A stretch of 64,000 bases of DNA from JAJZGK01 sp035538795 (GCA_035538795.1 DATLJS010000052.1:1-64000); one strand, 5' to 3'; positions 9,630 through 18,561 are shown, numbered from the stretch's first letter. Numbers and translations: made by a program. The notes: generated from the letters alone by a model not told the origin.

Positions 9630-11012
9630 ATGACCGAGATGACCGAACAAGAGCTGCTTGAGAACGAAGCGAAGTACTGTTCCTTCGGCGATACCGTGCA
9701 CTATATCGACCCGCCGAAGATCTTCAGCCGCTGCGAGGGCTCCTATCTGTTCGATTCCGCCGGAACGCCGTTCCTGGATCTGCAGATGTGGTATTCGGCG
9801 GTCAACTTCGGCTACGCCAACCAGCGCCTGAACGACGCCTTGAAGAAGCAGATCGACACCCTGCCGCAGCTGGCCTGCCAGTATCTGCATAAGGAAAAGA
9901 TCGAGCTGGCCACCAAGATTTCCCAGCGCGTGGAAAAGACCTACGGCACCAAGGGGCGCGTGCATTTCAATGTCGGCGGTTCGCAGTCCATCGACGATTC
10001 GTTGAAGCTGGTGCGTAACGCCTGCGGCGGCAAGAGCCTGATGTTCGCCTTCGAGGGCGGCTATCACGGTCGCTCCATCGGCGCTTCGGCCATCACCTCG
10101 TCGTACCGCTATCGCCGCCGCTACGGCCATTTCGGCGACCGCGCCCAGTTCGTGCCGTTCCCCTATTGCTATCGTTGCCCCTATGGCAAGAAGAAGGACG
10201 ATTGCGGCCTGTACTGCGTCGATCAGTTCGCCCGCATGTTCGAGACCGAATATTACGGCGTCTGGGATCCCAAGCACGGTTCGGCCGAATACGCCGCCTT
10301 CTATGTGGAAGCCATCCAGGGGACCGGTGGTTACGTCGTGCCGCCTGCCGGCTATTTCGAAAAGCTGAAGACCATCCTCGAAGCCCACAAAATTCTGCTG
10401 GTGGACGACGAGATTCAGATGGGCTTCTATCGCGCCGGCAAGTTCTGGGCGCTGGAAAACTTCAACGTCAAGCCGGACATCATCGTCTTCGGCAAGGCGG
10501 TGACCAACGGCCTGAACCCCATCGCCGGTCTGTGGGCCCGCGAAGAGCTGATCAATCCGACCATCTTCCCGCCGGGTTCGACTCACTCGACCTTCTCGTC
10601 CAACAGCCTGGGCACGGCGGCGGCTCTTGAAACCATCAAGATGATGGAAGAGACCGACTACGAGACCATGACCAAGGAAAAGGGCGCTTACTTCTTGGCC
10701 GGCATCAAGGAGCTGTACAAGAAGCACAAGATCGTCGGCGACGTCGACGGCCTGGGCATGGCCCTGCGCATCGAGATTACCGGCGAGGACCGCTTCACTC
10801 CCGACAAGGCGATGACCGACAAGATCGTCGACATCTGCATGGCGGGCGACTTGGATGCCGGCAACGGCAAGAAGGTCGGCCTGGTGCTGGATATTGGCGG
10901 CTATTACAAGAACGTCATCACCCTGGCCCCCAGCCTGCACATCACCACGGAAGAAATCGATCTGGCGATCCGTTTGCTGGATCAGGCGTTCACCCGCGCC
11001 ACCGCCAAGTAA
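9630..11012 (+). CDS. Class III PLP-dependent aminotransferase
   Basis: A 460-residue fold-type I aminotransferase of the ornithine/4-aminobutyrate class. The pyridoxal phosphate lysine is Lys289 (VFGKAVTNGLNP), preceded by the LVDDEIQMGFYRAGKFW segment with the cofactor Asp. The substrate-loop region CYRCPYGKKKDDCGLYC carries four cysteines, as in some archaeal-like members of the family. The donor and acceptor cannot be read from sequence. Upstream is a HAD phosphatase and 73 bp downstream an alpha/beta hydrolase, which suggests a shared small-molecule pathway that I do not recognise. Confidence 0.9.
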   Translation: MTEMTEQELLENEAKYCSFGDTVHYIDPPKIFSRCEGSYLFDSAGTPFLDLQMWYSAVNFGYANQRLNDALKKQIDTLPQLACQYLHKEKIELATKISQRVEKTYGTKGRVHFNVGGSQSIDDSLKLVRNACGGKSLMFAFEGGYHGRSIGASAITSSYRYRRRYGHFGDRAQFVPFPYCYRCPYGKKKDDCGLYCVDQFARMFETEYYGVWDPKHGSAEYAAFYVEAIQGTGGYVVPPAGYFEKLKTILEAHKILLVDDEIQMGFYRAGKFWALENFNVKPDIIVFGKAVTNGLNPIAGLWAREELINPTIFPPGSTHSTFSSNSLGTAAALETIKMMEETDYETMTKEKGAYFLAGIKELYKKHKIVGDVDGLGMALRIEITGEDRFTPDKAMTDKIVDICMAGDLDAGNGKKVGLVLDIGGYYKNVITLAPSLHITTEEIDLAIRLLDQAFTRATAK

Positions 11013-11085
11013 GAACCGTCAAGGGCGCGGCGGGTTCCACTCCGTCGCGCCCGAATTGTTTTTGAGATAAGGATCAGGACAAGCA

Positions 11086-12069
11086 ATGACCCGGGTTTCC
11101 GAACAGAAAAGCCTCTTTGCGCGCGACACATGGTGGCAGCGTCTGATGCTGGTCTGTTTCGGCGCCATGCCCTGGTCCGGTCCCGGCCAGGTCGAGGTCG
11201 TGTCCGGGGAAATTGCCGACGCCAGCTTCCATTATCCCGGCGGCAAGGCGGCGGTGATCCTGATTCACGGGCTGACCGGGACGCCGACCGAGATGCGTTT
11301 CGTCGGCAAAGGATTGGCCAGTGCCGGTTTCTCGGTTTACGGCTTGCAGATGGCCGGGCATTGCGGCACCGAGGACGATCTTTTGCGCACCGGCTGGAAA
11401 GACTGGTACGCCAGCGTCGAGGCTGCTTACGACGACGTAGCCAAGGCGCACGACGTGGTGTTCGTCGCCGGTTTGTCCATGGGGGCGGTGATGTCCATGC
11501 ATCTGGTGGCCCGCCGTCCCGGCAAGCTGCGCGGCATGGGGCTGCTGTCCACAACCCTGACCTATGACGGCTGGGCGATTCCCAAGTTCCGCTTTCTGAT
11601 GCCGCTGTTCCTGCATACCCCGCTGGGACTGCATTACCGTTTCGTCGAAAATTTTCCCTACGGCATCAAGGACGACCGCCTGCGTCAGCGGGTGGTGGCC
11701 AACATGCATGCCGGCAACTCGGTGGAAGCCGGCAATCTGGGCATGACGGGGGCGTCCCTGCGCGAGTTATGGAGCCTGGTCGATGTCGTGAAGGCGGAAA
11801 TGCCGGCCATCACCACGCCGGCCATCATCCTGCATGCCGCCGAGGACGACGTGGCCAGCCGCAAGAACGCCGATTATTGCGAAGCTCATCTGGGCGGTCC
11901 GAAAAAGAAAGTGCTGTTCCACGAGAGCTACCACATCATCACGGTGGACCGGGAGCGCAACGAGGTGGTCCGTCAGTTGGCGGACTATTTCAAGGCTCTT
12001 TGCTCGCCCGACGATCTGTCGCCGGTAAAGCCGGGCAAGGGCGAAGCCGATCAGACGGATTCCGATTGA
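11086..12069 (+). CDS. Alpha/beta hydrolase, carboxylesterase-like
   Basis: A 327-residue serine hydrolase similar to Est30-type carboxylesterases and monoacylglycerol lipases. The oxyanion motif ILIHGLTGTPTEM, nucleophile elbow GLSMG (Ser131), acidic residue in AAEDDVA and His283 (ESYHIIT) form a complete catalytic triad. No signal peptide is present, so it is probably cytosolic. The 33-bp gap to the histidine kinase downstream suggests one transcript with the two-component pair. The short C-terminal tail beyond residue 305 is charged and likely disordered. Confidence 0.88.
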   Translation: MTRVSEQKSLFARDTWWQRLMLVCFGAMPWSGPGQVEVVSGEIADASFHYPGGKAAVILIHGLTGTPTEMRFVGKGLASAGFSVYGLQMAGHCGTEDDLLRTGWKDWYASVEAAYDDVAKAHDVVFVAGLSMGAVMSMHLVARRPGKLRGMGLLSTTLTYDGWAIPKFRFLMPLFLHTPLGLHYRFVENFPYGIKDDRLRQRVVANMHAGNSVEAGNLGMTGASLRELWSLVDVVKAEMPAITTPAIILHAAEDDVASRKNADYCEAHLGGPKKKVLFHESYHIITVDRERNEVVRQLADYFKALCSPDDLSPVKPGKGEADQTDSD

Positions 12070-12101
12070 ACGGGCGATAGCGGGAAGGGAGGCGCGGATA
12101 C

Positions 12102-13844
12102 ATGAAGTACGGCACATCCCATCTGCGCCGCTGGCTTGCCTCGATTCAGGGCAAGCTGATCATCGCCTCGCTGTTGCTCAGCCTGATTCCCACGGCCATC
12201 GCCGCCGAACTGACCGTGCGTCTGGTGCTGGGGGTCATGGACAGCGATGTCGAGGCTTTCCTGCACGAAACCTCGATCCTGTTTCTGGGCAACTTCCAGG
12301 AAACCCAGCAGGAAGGCGCCGCTCTCAGCCATTACCTGTATGAAGAGCATCAGCAGCGCTATCCGGGCAAGGCCATCAACCAGGTCGATCCCTCCTTCAT
12401 GCGGCTGGTGGAGACCTTGGGCTACGGCGTGGTGGTGATCTACGACGCCGAAGACAAGCACATCGTCTATTCCAACTATCCGGTGCGCCGTTTCGAGCTG
12501 TTGCCCAGCGGGGCGGGCAACAATCTTTACAGCCTGCAATTGCCCAACCGCACCACGGTGATGTCGGGCGGCAGTTACGCCTATCAGGCGGAAGGCCATT
12601 CCCACGTCATTCTGGTCGGCAACTGGTTGGACGAGAATTTCATCGAGAATCTGAAGTCGGTCACGTCCATCGATCTGAGGCTCTATTACCAGCGCGACGG
12701 GCAGTTCCAGATGATCTATTCGTCCCGTTCGGAGGCGGCCGCCGGAACGCGGTTGCCCGACGAGGTGGTGCAGGCTCTGAAGGCGGGGCATTCCTCCTAT
12801 TACGATTCCGAAGCCGAGGACGGCCGTTTCCGCGTGGAATACATGCCGGTGCGCAACGCCAAGGGCGAGATGATCGGCATCATGTCGTCGGGCATGCGCT
12901 CCACCGAACTGCCAAAAATCGGCGATCTTCCGGTCAACACCATTCTCATGGTGTTTCTGTCTGGCGGTTTCCTGACGGCGCTGACCGGCATGTTCATTTC
13001 GCGACGTCTGTCCCGTCCCTTGCGGGCGCTGGCCAAAGGGGTGAGTTCGATCATCGACGGCCACTACGGCCACCGGGTGGCGGTGCAGGGTGATGACGAG
13101 GTGGCCGAACTGGCCCAGGCCTTCAACCATATGTCGGAACGGTTGGGGCAGTTGCGGTCGCTGGAGGCGGAACTGCGGCGCAAGGACCGGCTGTCGGCTT
13201 TGGGCGAAGTGGCCATGGGCATCGCCCACGAGGTGCGCAATCCCCTGGGCACTATCAAGACCTCGGCGGAGCTGGTGCGGAAGCGCGAAGGGCTGGCTCC
13301 CGGCGACGTCAAGCTACTGGGCTACGTGGTGGACGAGGTGCGGCGCATCGACAGCCTGATCACCGAGTTCCTGTCCTTCGCCCGCCCGACGGCCCCGGTG
13401 CTGCGGCGGCTGCCGTTGTCGGCGGTCGCCAAAAGGGTGGCGGATTTCTGCGAGCCGGAACTCTCCAGCCACAAGATCAGCCTCAGCGTCGAAGACCAGT
13501 CGGACGGCGTCATGGTGGACGGCGACGAAGACCATCTGTTCCAGGCGGCGCTGAATTTGGTGCTGAACGCCATCGACGCCATGGAGGGCGGGGGGACGCT
13601 GACCATCAGCGTTTGGCGCGACGGGGCATGGGCGAAAATATCCTTTGCCGATACCGGCCCCGGCATTCCGTCCGACATGCAGGAAAAGATTTTCGATCCC
13701 TTCTTCACCACCAAGCCCCGCGGCACGGGTCTGGGGCTTGCCAAGGTCTTCGCGGTGATGGAAAACCATCAGGGCGGCGTCGATCTGAACAGTGAAGCCG
13801 GACAGGGAAGCTGTTTCATTCTGATGCTTCCCGCCGCAGACTGA
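12102..13844 (+). CDS. Membrane sensor histidine kinase (NtrB-like)
   Basis: A 580-residue sensor kinase. It has TM1 at about residues 18-45, a large periplasmic Cache-like sensor (about 46-275), TM2 at 280-302 and a HAMP domain (303-357). The HisKA domain carries phospho-acceptor His376 (GIAHEVRNPLG). The ATPase domain shows the N box (NLVLNAIDA), DTGPGIP and GTGLGLA. The HEVRNP H-box is typical of kinases paired with sigma-54 activators, and such a regulator follows 10 bp later. The signal is external and unknown. Confidence 0.93.
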   Translation: MKYGTSHLRRWLASIQGKLIIASLLLSLIPTAIAAELTVRLVLGVMDSDVEAFLHETSILFLGNFQETQQEGAALSHYLYEEHQQRYPGKAINQVDPSFMRLVETLGYGVVVIYDAEDKHIVYSNYPVRRFELLPSGAGNNLYSLQLPNRTTVMSGGSYAYQAEGHSHVILVGNWLDENFIENLKSVTSIDLRLYYQRDGQFQMIYSSRSEAAAGTRLPDEVVQALKAGHSSYYDSEAEDGRFRVEYMPVRNAKGEMIGIMSSGMRSTELPKIGDLPVNTILMVFLSGGFLTALTGMFISRRLSRPLRALAKGVSSIIDGHYGHRVAVQGDDEVAELAQAFNHMSERLGQLRSLEAELRRKDRLSALGEVAMGIAHEVRNPLGTIKTSAELVRKREGLAPGDVKLLGYVVDEVRRIDSLITEFLSFARPTAPVLRRLPLSAVAKRVADFCEPELSSHKISLSVEDQSDGVMVDGDEDHLFQAALNLVLNAIDAMEGGGTLTISVWRDGAWAKISFADTGPGIPSDMQEKIFDPFFTTKPRGTGLGLAKVFAVMENHQGGVDLNSEAGQGSCFILMLPAAD

Positions 13845-13854
13845 GGGTGTTCCC

Positions 13855-15234
13855 ATGACTCATACCGTCTTGCTGGTGGATGACGAGCCCCGCTTGGCCG
13901 ACGTGACCGCCGTCGCCTTGGAGCAGGCGGGCTATCGCGTGCTGACGGCTGCGGACGGCGCGTCGGCCCTGGCGCTGCTGGACGGAGAGCAGGTCAGTCT
14001 GGTGCTGACCGACCTGCGGATGCCGGGCATGTCCGGGCGCGAACTGATGCAGGAGGTCAAGCGTCTGCACCCCCAGTTGCCGGTGGTGGTGATGACCGCC
14101 TACAGTTCGGTCAAGGACGCGGTGCAGTTGATCAAGGAGGGGGCTTTCGACTATGTCGGCAAACCCTTCGAAATCGACGATCTTGAGAAAACTCTGAAGA
14201 ACGCCTTGCGGTTGTCGGACGTGCTGGCCGACAACGAGCGCCTGCGCGGCGAGTTGGAAGGACGTTACCGCTTCGAGATGCTGGTCGGCGCCAGCCCGGC
14301 CTTTCGCGGCGTTATCGAAAGCATCGCCGAAGTTTGCGAAAGCCGCGCCAACGTGCTGCTGACCGGCGAATCCGGCACGGGCAAGGAACTGGTAGCTCGG
14401 GCCATTCACTACAACAGCCCGCGCAGGGATAAGCCCTTCGTCGCCATCAACTGCGCGGCCATTCCCGAAGGATTGCTGGAATCCGAATTGTTCGGGCATG
14501 TGAAGGGAGCCTTTACCGGAGCGGTGGCCGACCGCGAGGGGCGCTTCGCCCAAGCCGATGGCGGCACCTTGTTCCTGGACGAGATCGGCGACATGCCGCT
14601 GCCCGTGCAGGCCAAGATTCTGCGCGTGTTGCAGGAACGCAGCTTCGAGCCGGTGGGCGGGGCCAAGACCCGCCAGGTCGACGTCCGCATCGTTGCCGCC
14701 ACCAACAAGGATTTGCAGGCGGCCGTGCAGACCGGCACTTTCCGCGACGACCTTTATTACCGCTTGAACGTTTTTCCCATCGCCTTGCCGGCTTTGCGGG
14801 ACCGGGCCGACGACATTCCGGCTCTGGCGGCGCATTTCCTCGACACCCTGGGCCTGGGCATGGGCAAACGGCTGGATGGCTTCACCCAGGCCGCCTTGGC
14901 CGCCATGGCGCATTACGCCTGGCCGGGCAACATCCGCGAGTTGCAGAACTGCGTCGAGCGTGGTCTGATCGTGGCCAAGGGCAGCATGGTGGATGTCGGG
15001 GACTTGCCGCGCTATCTGTTCGCCGCGCAGACGGTGGGCAGCGACGGGCCGCGCTTTCCCATGGATCTGGACGAGGAACTGGCCCGTTTCGAGCGGGAAA
15101 CCATCCTGGCGGCGCTGAACAAGGCCGACGGAGTGCAGGTGCAGGCAGCGCAATTGTTGGGCATTAACGAACGAAGCCTGTGGCATCGCATCAAGAAATA
15201 CGGCATTCAAATTACCCGGCGGGCCGTCTCCTGA
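13855..15234 (+). CDS. NtrC-family sigma-54 dependent response regulator
   Basis: A 459-residue activator. The receiver domain has Asp9/Asp10, phospho-acceptor Asp53 (LVLTDLRMPG) and Lys in VGKPF. The AAA+ domain has Walker A GESGTGKE, the sigma-54 contact loop GAFTGA, Walker B GTLFLDEIGD and the arginine-rich sensor II region. A Fis-type helix-turn-helix closes the protein (VQAAQLLGINERSLWHRIKK). It forms a pair with the upstream kinase. Targets should have -24/-12 promoters; I saw none convincing in this cluster. Confidence 0.94.
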   Translation: MTHTVLLVDDEPRLADVTAVALEQAGYRVLTAADGASALALLDGEQVSLVLTDLRMPGMSGRELMQEVKRLHPQLPVVVMTAYSSVKDAVQLIKEGAFDYVGKPFEIDDLEKTLKNALRLSDVLADNERLRGELEGRYRFEMLVGASPAFRGVIESIAEVCESRANVLLTGESGTGKELVARAIHYNSPRRDKPFVAINCAAIPEGLLESELFGHVKGAFTGAVADREGRFAQADGGTLFLDEIGDMPLPVQAKILRVLQERSFEPVGGAKTRQVDVRIVAATNKDLQAAVQTGTFRDDLYYRLNVFPIALPALRDRADDIPALAAHFLDTLGLGMGKRLDGFTQAALAAMAHYAWPGNIRELQNCVERGLIVAKGSMVDVGDLPRYLFAAQTVGSDGPRFPMDLDEELARFERETILAALNKADGVQVQAAQLLGINERSLWHRIKKYGIQITRRAVS

Positions 15235-15324
15235 CGCCGCGTCTCTTCTGACCGGCCTTGAAGTCACCGCAATTCGGGTGTTTCTTAAATCTGGTGCAAC
15301 CCAATCAAAGTGAGTGATCCGACT

Positions 15325-15951
15325 ATGACCTTTCTTCGTCCGCTGTTTGCCGTCGGGGCCGCCGCCCTGATCGCCGTCACCCTGTCGGCCGCGCCGGTTT
15401 CCAGTGCGCGGGCGGACGACGTCAAGGACGGTCAGGTTCTGATCAACCAACTGATGGACAGCGCCATCAGGGATTTCGGCGGCAAGACCCTGCCGTTCGC
15501 GCAGACCGACGCTTTGCTGCGCGATTACATCGCTAAGTTCGGATCGGTGCCGTTGAGCAGCCAGGACATTCTGGGTCGCTATTGGAGCAAGGCCACCCCC
15601 GAGGAACAGGCCGAATTCCAGAAGCTGGCCGTCGATTACGCCATCGGTTCCTGGTCGAAGCAACTGGCCGACATGCCGGCCCAGCAGAGCCTGCAGTTCA
15701 CCACGGCCGAGACCACACCGGAAGGCCGCATCATTCAGCACTCCTTGGTGACGAACTCCGACACCACCGCCGTCGACTGGCAGGTGGCCCATGCCGAGGA
15801 CGGCCATCTGGTGATCTCCGACGTGTCGGTTAACGGCGTCAGCATGGTGCAGACCATGAAGGCCGATTTCAGCACCATCATCCGCGCCAACGGCGGCAAG
15901 GTGTCCGCCTTGCTGGATGCGCTGAGGGCCAAGATCGCCAGCTACAAGTAA
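15325..15951 (+). CDS. MlaC/Ttg2D-like periplasmic phospholipid-binding protein
   Basis: A 208-residue exported protein of the MlaC/Ttg2D (toluene tolerance) family, which shuttles phospholipids or hopanoid-related lipids across the periplasm. A signal peptide spans residues 1-27 or so (hydrophobic AVGAAALIAVTLSAA, cut near ARADD). The body has the helix-rich start and the VSVNGVSMVQTMKADFSTII strand segment typical of the family. The ATG at 15325 is preferred over an in-frame GTG at 15310 because GTGAG lies at ribosome-site distance. It stands apart from any mlaDEF genes, 90 bp after the response regulator. A strong terminator follows. Confidence 0.85.
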   Translation: MTFLRPLFAVGAAALIAVTLSAAPVSSARADDVKDGQVLINQLMDSAIRDFGGKTLPFAQTDALLRDYIAKFGSVPLSSQDILGRYWSKATPEEQAEFQKLAVDYAIGSWSKQLADMPAQQSLQFTTAETTPEGRIIQHSLVTNSDTTAVDWQVAHAEDGHLVISDVSVNGVSMVQTMKADFSTIIRANGGKVSALLDALRAKIASYK

Positions 15952-15962
15952 AAGATAGAAAC

Positions 15963-16006
15963 AAAGAAAAAGCCGCCGTCCCGGTCCGGGCGGCGGCTTT
16001 TTCTTT
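15963..16006. terminator. Bidirectional terminator between mlaC-like gene and FTR1 operon
   Basis: A perfect 16-bp stem (AAAGAAAAAGCCGCCG with its complement at 15991-16006) closes a 12-nt GC-rich spacer, with A-tract and T-tract on both sides. It can end transcription in either direction and lies between convergent genes. Confidence 0.9.
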
Positions 16007-16012
16007 GGGACT

Positions 16013-16047
16013 CTTCCTCCCGGAGCATGGCTGGCTCCGGGAGGAAG
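16013..16047. terminator. Second long hairpin in the same convergent gap
   Basis: A perfect 14-bp stem (CTTCCTCCCGGAGC at 16013-16026 with its complement at 16034-16047) closes a 7-nt loop. A third GC stem follows at 16048-16056/16070-16078. There is no T-tract, so these may stabilise the 3' end of the FTR1 transcript rather than terminate it. Confidence 0.5.
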
Positions 16048-16096
16048 CCCGGCCCGGGAGAGGAAGAGACGGGCCGGGTGGAGCTTGCGGGAGGCT

Positions 16097-16918
16097 TTAA
16101 GATGCCGGTTTCCAGGTGGGCTTCGACGCCTGGCGCGAAGCGGCCAGGATGACGATCAAGGTGCCGACGTAGAACAAAGCCTGCATGGCCGAGGGGCGTT
16201 CCTGATAGCCGATCAGCACCGACAGCACGCGTCCGGCGACGCCGTCCTGGGCCATCAGCCAGGAACTGTCCCACAAGGGGTCGATCAGGGCGGGCAGCGT
16301 GCCGGCGGCTACCAGATAGCCGGCAGCCTGGGCGGCCATGCCCGACGCCAGCAAGGTCAGCAGCAGGCTGGTGACGCTGAACAGGTGGCGGGCGGAAATC
16401 TTCAGCAGGCCAAGATAAAGCAGGGCGCCGACCAGACCGCCTCCGGCCAGACCGACGATGACGCCAAGGGCGATGTCCAGAGCCGATTCCGGCTGGGACA
16501 GGGCGATGCCGTAAACGAACAGCACGGCTTCCGAACCTTCGCGCAGCACGGCCAGCCCGACGACGACCGACAGCATATAGAGCGGTGATTCGCCGCTGGC
16601 CACCGAGCGTCCGGTTTCTTTCAGCTTGGCGGCCATTTCGCGCCCGTGCTGGCGCATCCAGACCACGGTCCAGCCGATCAGGCCGGCGGCGAAAGCCAGA
16701 ATGGCGGTGTTGAAATATTCCTGGCCCATGCCTTCGGCGGCATCCGAGATGGTGCCGGCGAAAGCGGCTACCAGGGCGGCGCCGGCGAAGCCGCCGAGCA
16801 GGCCGTAGGCGACCCAGCGGTTGCGGCCCGGGGCGCCTTCGGCGGCGGCCATGACCACGCCGATGACTACGGCCATTTCCAAAACTTCACGGAACACGAT
16901 GATGGCGGTCGCCAACAT
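16097..16918 (-). CDS. FTR1-family iron permease
   Basis: A 273-residue inner-membrane protein of the FTR1/EfeU family with about seven membrane helices. Both REXXE iron-binding motifs are intact: FREVLEM near residue 9 and LREGSEAVL near residue 125. The family moves iron together with an oxidation step or a periplasmic cupredoxin. The gene directly upstream (5 bp away) encodes an exported cupredoxin-like protein, so the pair forms an uptake system. A Fur-type box upstream of the pair predicts repression by iron. Confidence 0.92.
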   Translation of the reverse strand: MLATAIIVFREVLEMAVVIGVVMAAAEGAPGRNRWVAYGLLGGFAGAALVAAFAGTISDAAEGMGQEYFNTAILAFAAGLIGWTVVWMRQHGREMAAKLKETGRSVASGESPLYMLSVVVGLAVLREGSEAVLFVYGIALSQPESALDIALGVIVGLAGGGLVGALLYLGLLKISARHLFSVTSLLLTLLASGMAAQAAGYLVAAGTLPALIDPLWDSSWLMAQDGVAGRVLSVLIGYQERPSAMQALFYVGTLIVILAASRQASKPTWKPAS

Positions 16919-16923
16919 GGGGG

Positions 16924-17289
16924 TTACTCCTTCGGCTGCACCACCACGGTGCCTTTGGCTGTGTCTTCATGATATTCGCCGATGAAGGCATAGGTGCCCG
17001 GCTTCAGCGGCCCCAGCAGAATGGTGACCTCCTTGCCAGCGGGCACCACCTTCTCGCGGCGCAGGGGAATGCTGTCGAACTCCTCGGGCGTGGCATCCTG
17101 GTTGCTGACGATGACCGTGACCTTGGTGTCGGCGGGGATGCTGATGCTGTCGGGAGTGAAACGATGATCCTTGATGGTCAGGCGGTACACACCCGGTTCA
17201 TCGGCTTGGGCCGCCGAAAACGGCGCCAAGGCGGGCAGAGCCAGCAGGGACAACCCCAAAACGGCGGGGGATAAACGGCGGATGGGCAT
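16924..17289 (-). CDS. Exported cupredoxin-like protein of the FTR1 operon
   Basis: A 121-residue periplasmic protein with a signal peptide (cut near AAQADEP) and a cupredoxin_1-type beta sandwich of the EfeO N-domain kind. Visible features are the YRLTIKDHRFTPDSISIPA opening and PGTYAFIGEYHEDTAKG near the end. Classical type 1 copper ligands (Cys and axial Met in the last loop) are not evident, so it may bind metal through His/Glu or act without copper. The start at 17289 (MPIRR) is chosen because GAAGG lies just upstream and it gives a clean signal peptide; a TTG at 17307 is in frame. It is co-transcribed with the permease. Confidence 0.85.
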   Translation of the reverse strand: MPIRRLSPAVLGLSLLALPALAPFSAAQADEPGVYRLTIKDHRFTPDSISIPADTKVTVIVSNQDATPEEFDSIPLRREKVVPAGKEVTILLGPLKPGTYAFIGEYHEDTAKGTVVVQPKE

Positions 17290-17320
17290 GACCTTCGATC
17301 CTCGCAAAGCGCTTGCTTCT

Positions 17321-17341
17321 GATATTGATAACGATTCTCAA
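17321..17341 (-). promoter_or_regulatory. Candidate Fur box upstream of the iron uptake operon
   Basis: The sequence GATATTGATAACGATTCTC matches the 19-bp E. coli Fur consensus at 15 positions. The overlapping 17-bp dyad TTGATAACGATTCTCAA (17325-17341) is nearly symmetrical. It lies 31 bp upstream of the cupredoxin start codon. Iron repression of FTR1 systems by Fur is established in other bacteria; here it is inferred. Confidence 0.7.
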
Positions 17342-17424
17342 CATTATTTGCAAGTGCGTCCGTCACGGATGAGTCATGTCTCCGGCATATGGATGTTCGG
17401 CGGGAAGAATGGAGGGGCGAAGCC

Positions 17425-18192
17425 CTAGGGCTGGAATTGCTCGGCCAGAATGCGTTCTTCCAGATTGTGCTCGGGATCGCACAGCAGATCGAGACCGATG
17501 GTGCGGTCCTCGCGGATTTCGACGCGGGAGACGTCGCGCACTTCCGTATGGTCGGCCACGGCGGAAACCGGACGCTTTTCCGTTTCCAGAACCTCGAAGC
17601 TGACGGTGGCCTTGTGAGACAGCAGGGCGCCGCGCCAATGGCGGGGACGGAAGGCGGAAATGGGGGTCAGGGCCAGCACGCCGGCGCCCATGGGGATGAT
17701 GGGGCCGTGGGCCGACAGATTGTAGGCGGTGCTGCCGGCGGGGGTGGACAGCAGGCAGCCGTCGCAGATCAGCTCTTCGAGCCGCACGCGGCCATCGACG
17801 CGGATGCGCAGCTTGGCCGCCTGGCGGGTTTCGCGCAGCAGAGAAACCTCGTTGATGGCCAGGGCTTCGTGATGGGCGCCGTCCATGGTCTGGGCCTTCA
17901 TGACCAGGGGATGCAGCCTTACCGGCTCGGCCCGGTTCAGCCGCTCCATCAGATCGTCCTCGACGTAGCAGTTCATCAGAAAGCCGACGGTGCCGCGGTT
18001 CATGCCGTAGATGGGCAGATGGCGGTCGATGTTCCTATGCAATGTCTCCAGCATGAAGCCGTCGCCGCCCAGGGCGACGATGACGTCGGCCTGATCCAGC
18101 GGCACCGAGCCGTAGCGATGCTTCAGATGCTTCAGGGCGCGCTGCGCGGTTTCATTCTCGGCGGCAACGAAGGAAACATTGTGGAAAGGCAT
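17425..18192 (-). CDS. nadK: NAD kinase
   Basis: A 255-residue NAD kinase making NADP, the usual alphaproteobacterial length. The catalytic GGDG motif (residues 42-45, VALGGDGFML), NRGTVGFLMN, the NE motif (ALNEVSL-like AINEVSLLR) and STPAGSTAYNLSAHGPII are all present. The start at 18192 (MPFHN) is where family similarity begins; the frame is open to 18474 but that part is antisense to infA. It diverges from infA across a 150-bp gap. Confidence 0.94.
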   Translation of the reverse strand: MPFHNVSFVAAENETAQRALKHLKHRYGSVPLDQADVIVALGGDGFMLETLHRNIDRHLPIYGMNRGTVGFLMNCYVEDDLMERLNRAEPVRLHPLVMKAQTMDGAHHEALAINEVSLLRETRQAAKLRIRVDGRVRLEELICDGCLLSTPAGSTAYNLSAHGPIIPMGAGVLALTPISAFRPRHWRGALLSHKATVSFEVLETEKRPVSAVADHTEVRDVSRVEIREDRTIGLDLLCDPEHNLEERILAEQFQP

Positions 18193-18342
18193 GGTATTGA
18201 GGGCTTTTTCAGAAAGGCTTGCTGGAGTATAACCCAGCGAAACCGCTCCGCTAGTAGCCTCATGTCGCATGGCTGACGATTTTCCTGTTACCAGCCGGAC
18301 GGATTTTGCTGTTTCCACCGGCATTGGGTCTCGGGAGGAGCC

Positions 18343-18561
18343 ATGGCCAAGGAAGATGTGATCGAGTTTCCCGGCGTTGTCATTGAACTGCTGCCCAACG
18401 CCATGTTTCGCGTGCGTCTGGAAAACGGCCATGAAATTCTGGCCCAGCTTTCCGGCAAAATGCGTAAGAACCATATTCGTGTCCTCAATGGCGATCGTGT
18501 CAGCGTAGAGATGACTCCCTACGATTTGACCAAAGGTCGTCTGACTTTCCGGTTTAAGTGA
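18343..18561 (+). CDS. infA: Translation initiation factor IF-1
   Basis: A 72-residue S1/OB-fold protein of normal IF-1 length. Diagnostic segments are EFPGVVIELLPNAMFRVRLE, HEILAQLSGKMRKNHIRVL and DLTKGRLTFRFK. It binds the ribosomal A site during initiation. GGAG lies at ribosome-site distance (CGGGAGGAGCC before ATG). The stop codon overlaps the GTG start of maf, so the two are coupled. Confidence 0.97.
   Translation: MAKEDVIEFPGVVIELLPNAMFRVRLENGHEILAQLSGKMRKNHIRVLNGDRVSVEMTPYDLTKGRLTFRFK

Noticed and set aside
15301..15324. GTG start at 15310 for the MlaC-like gene
   Set aside because: It lacks a ribosome site, while the ATG at 15325 has one and gives a clean signal peptide.
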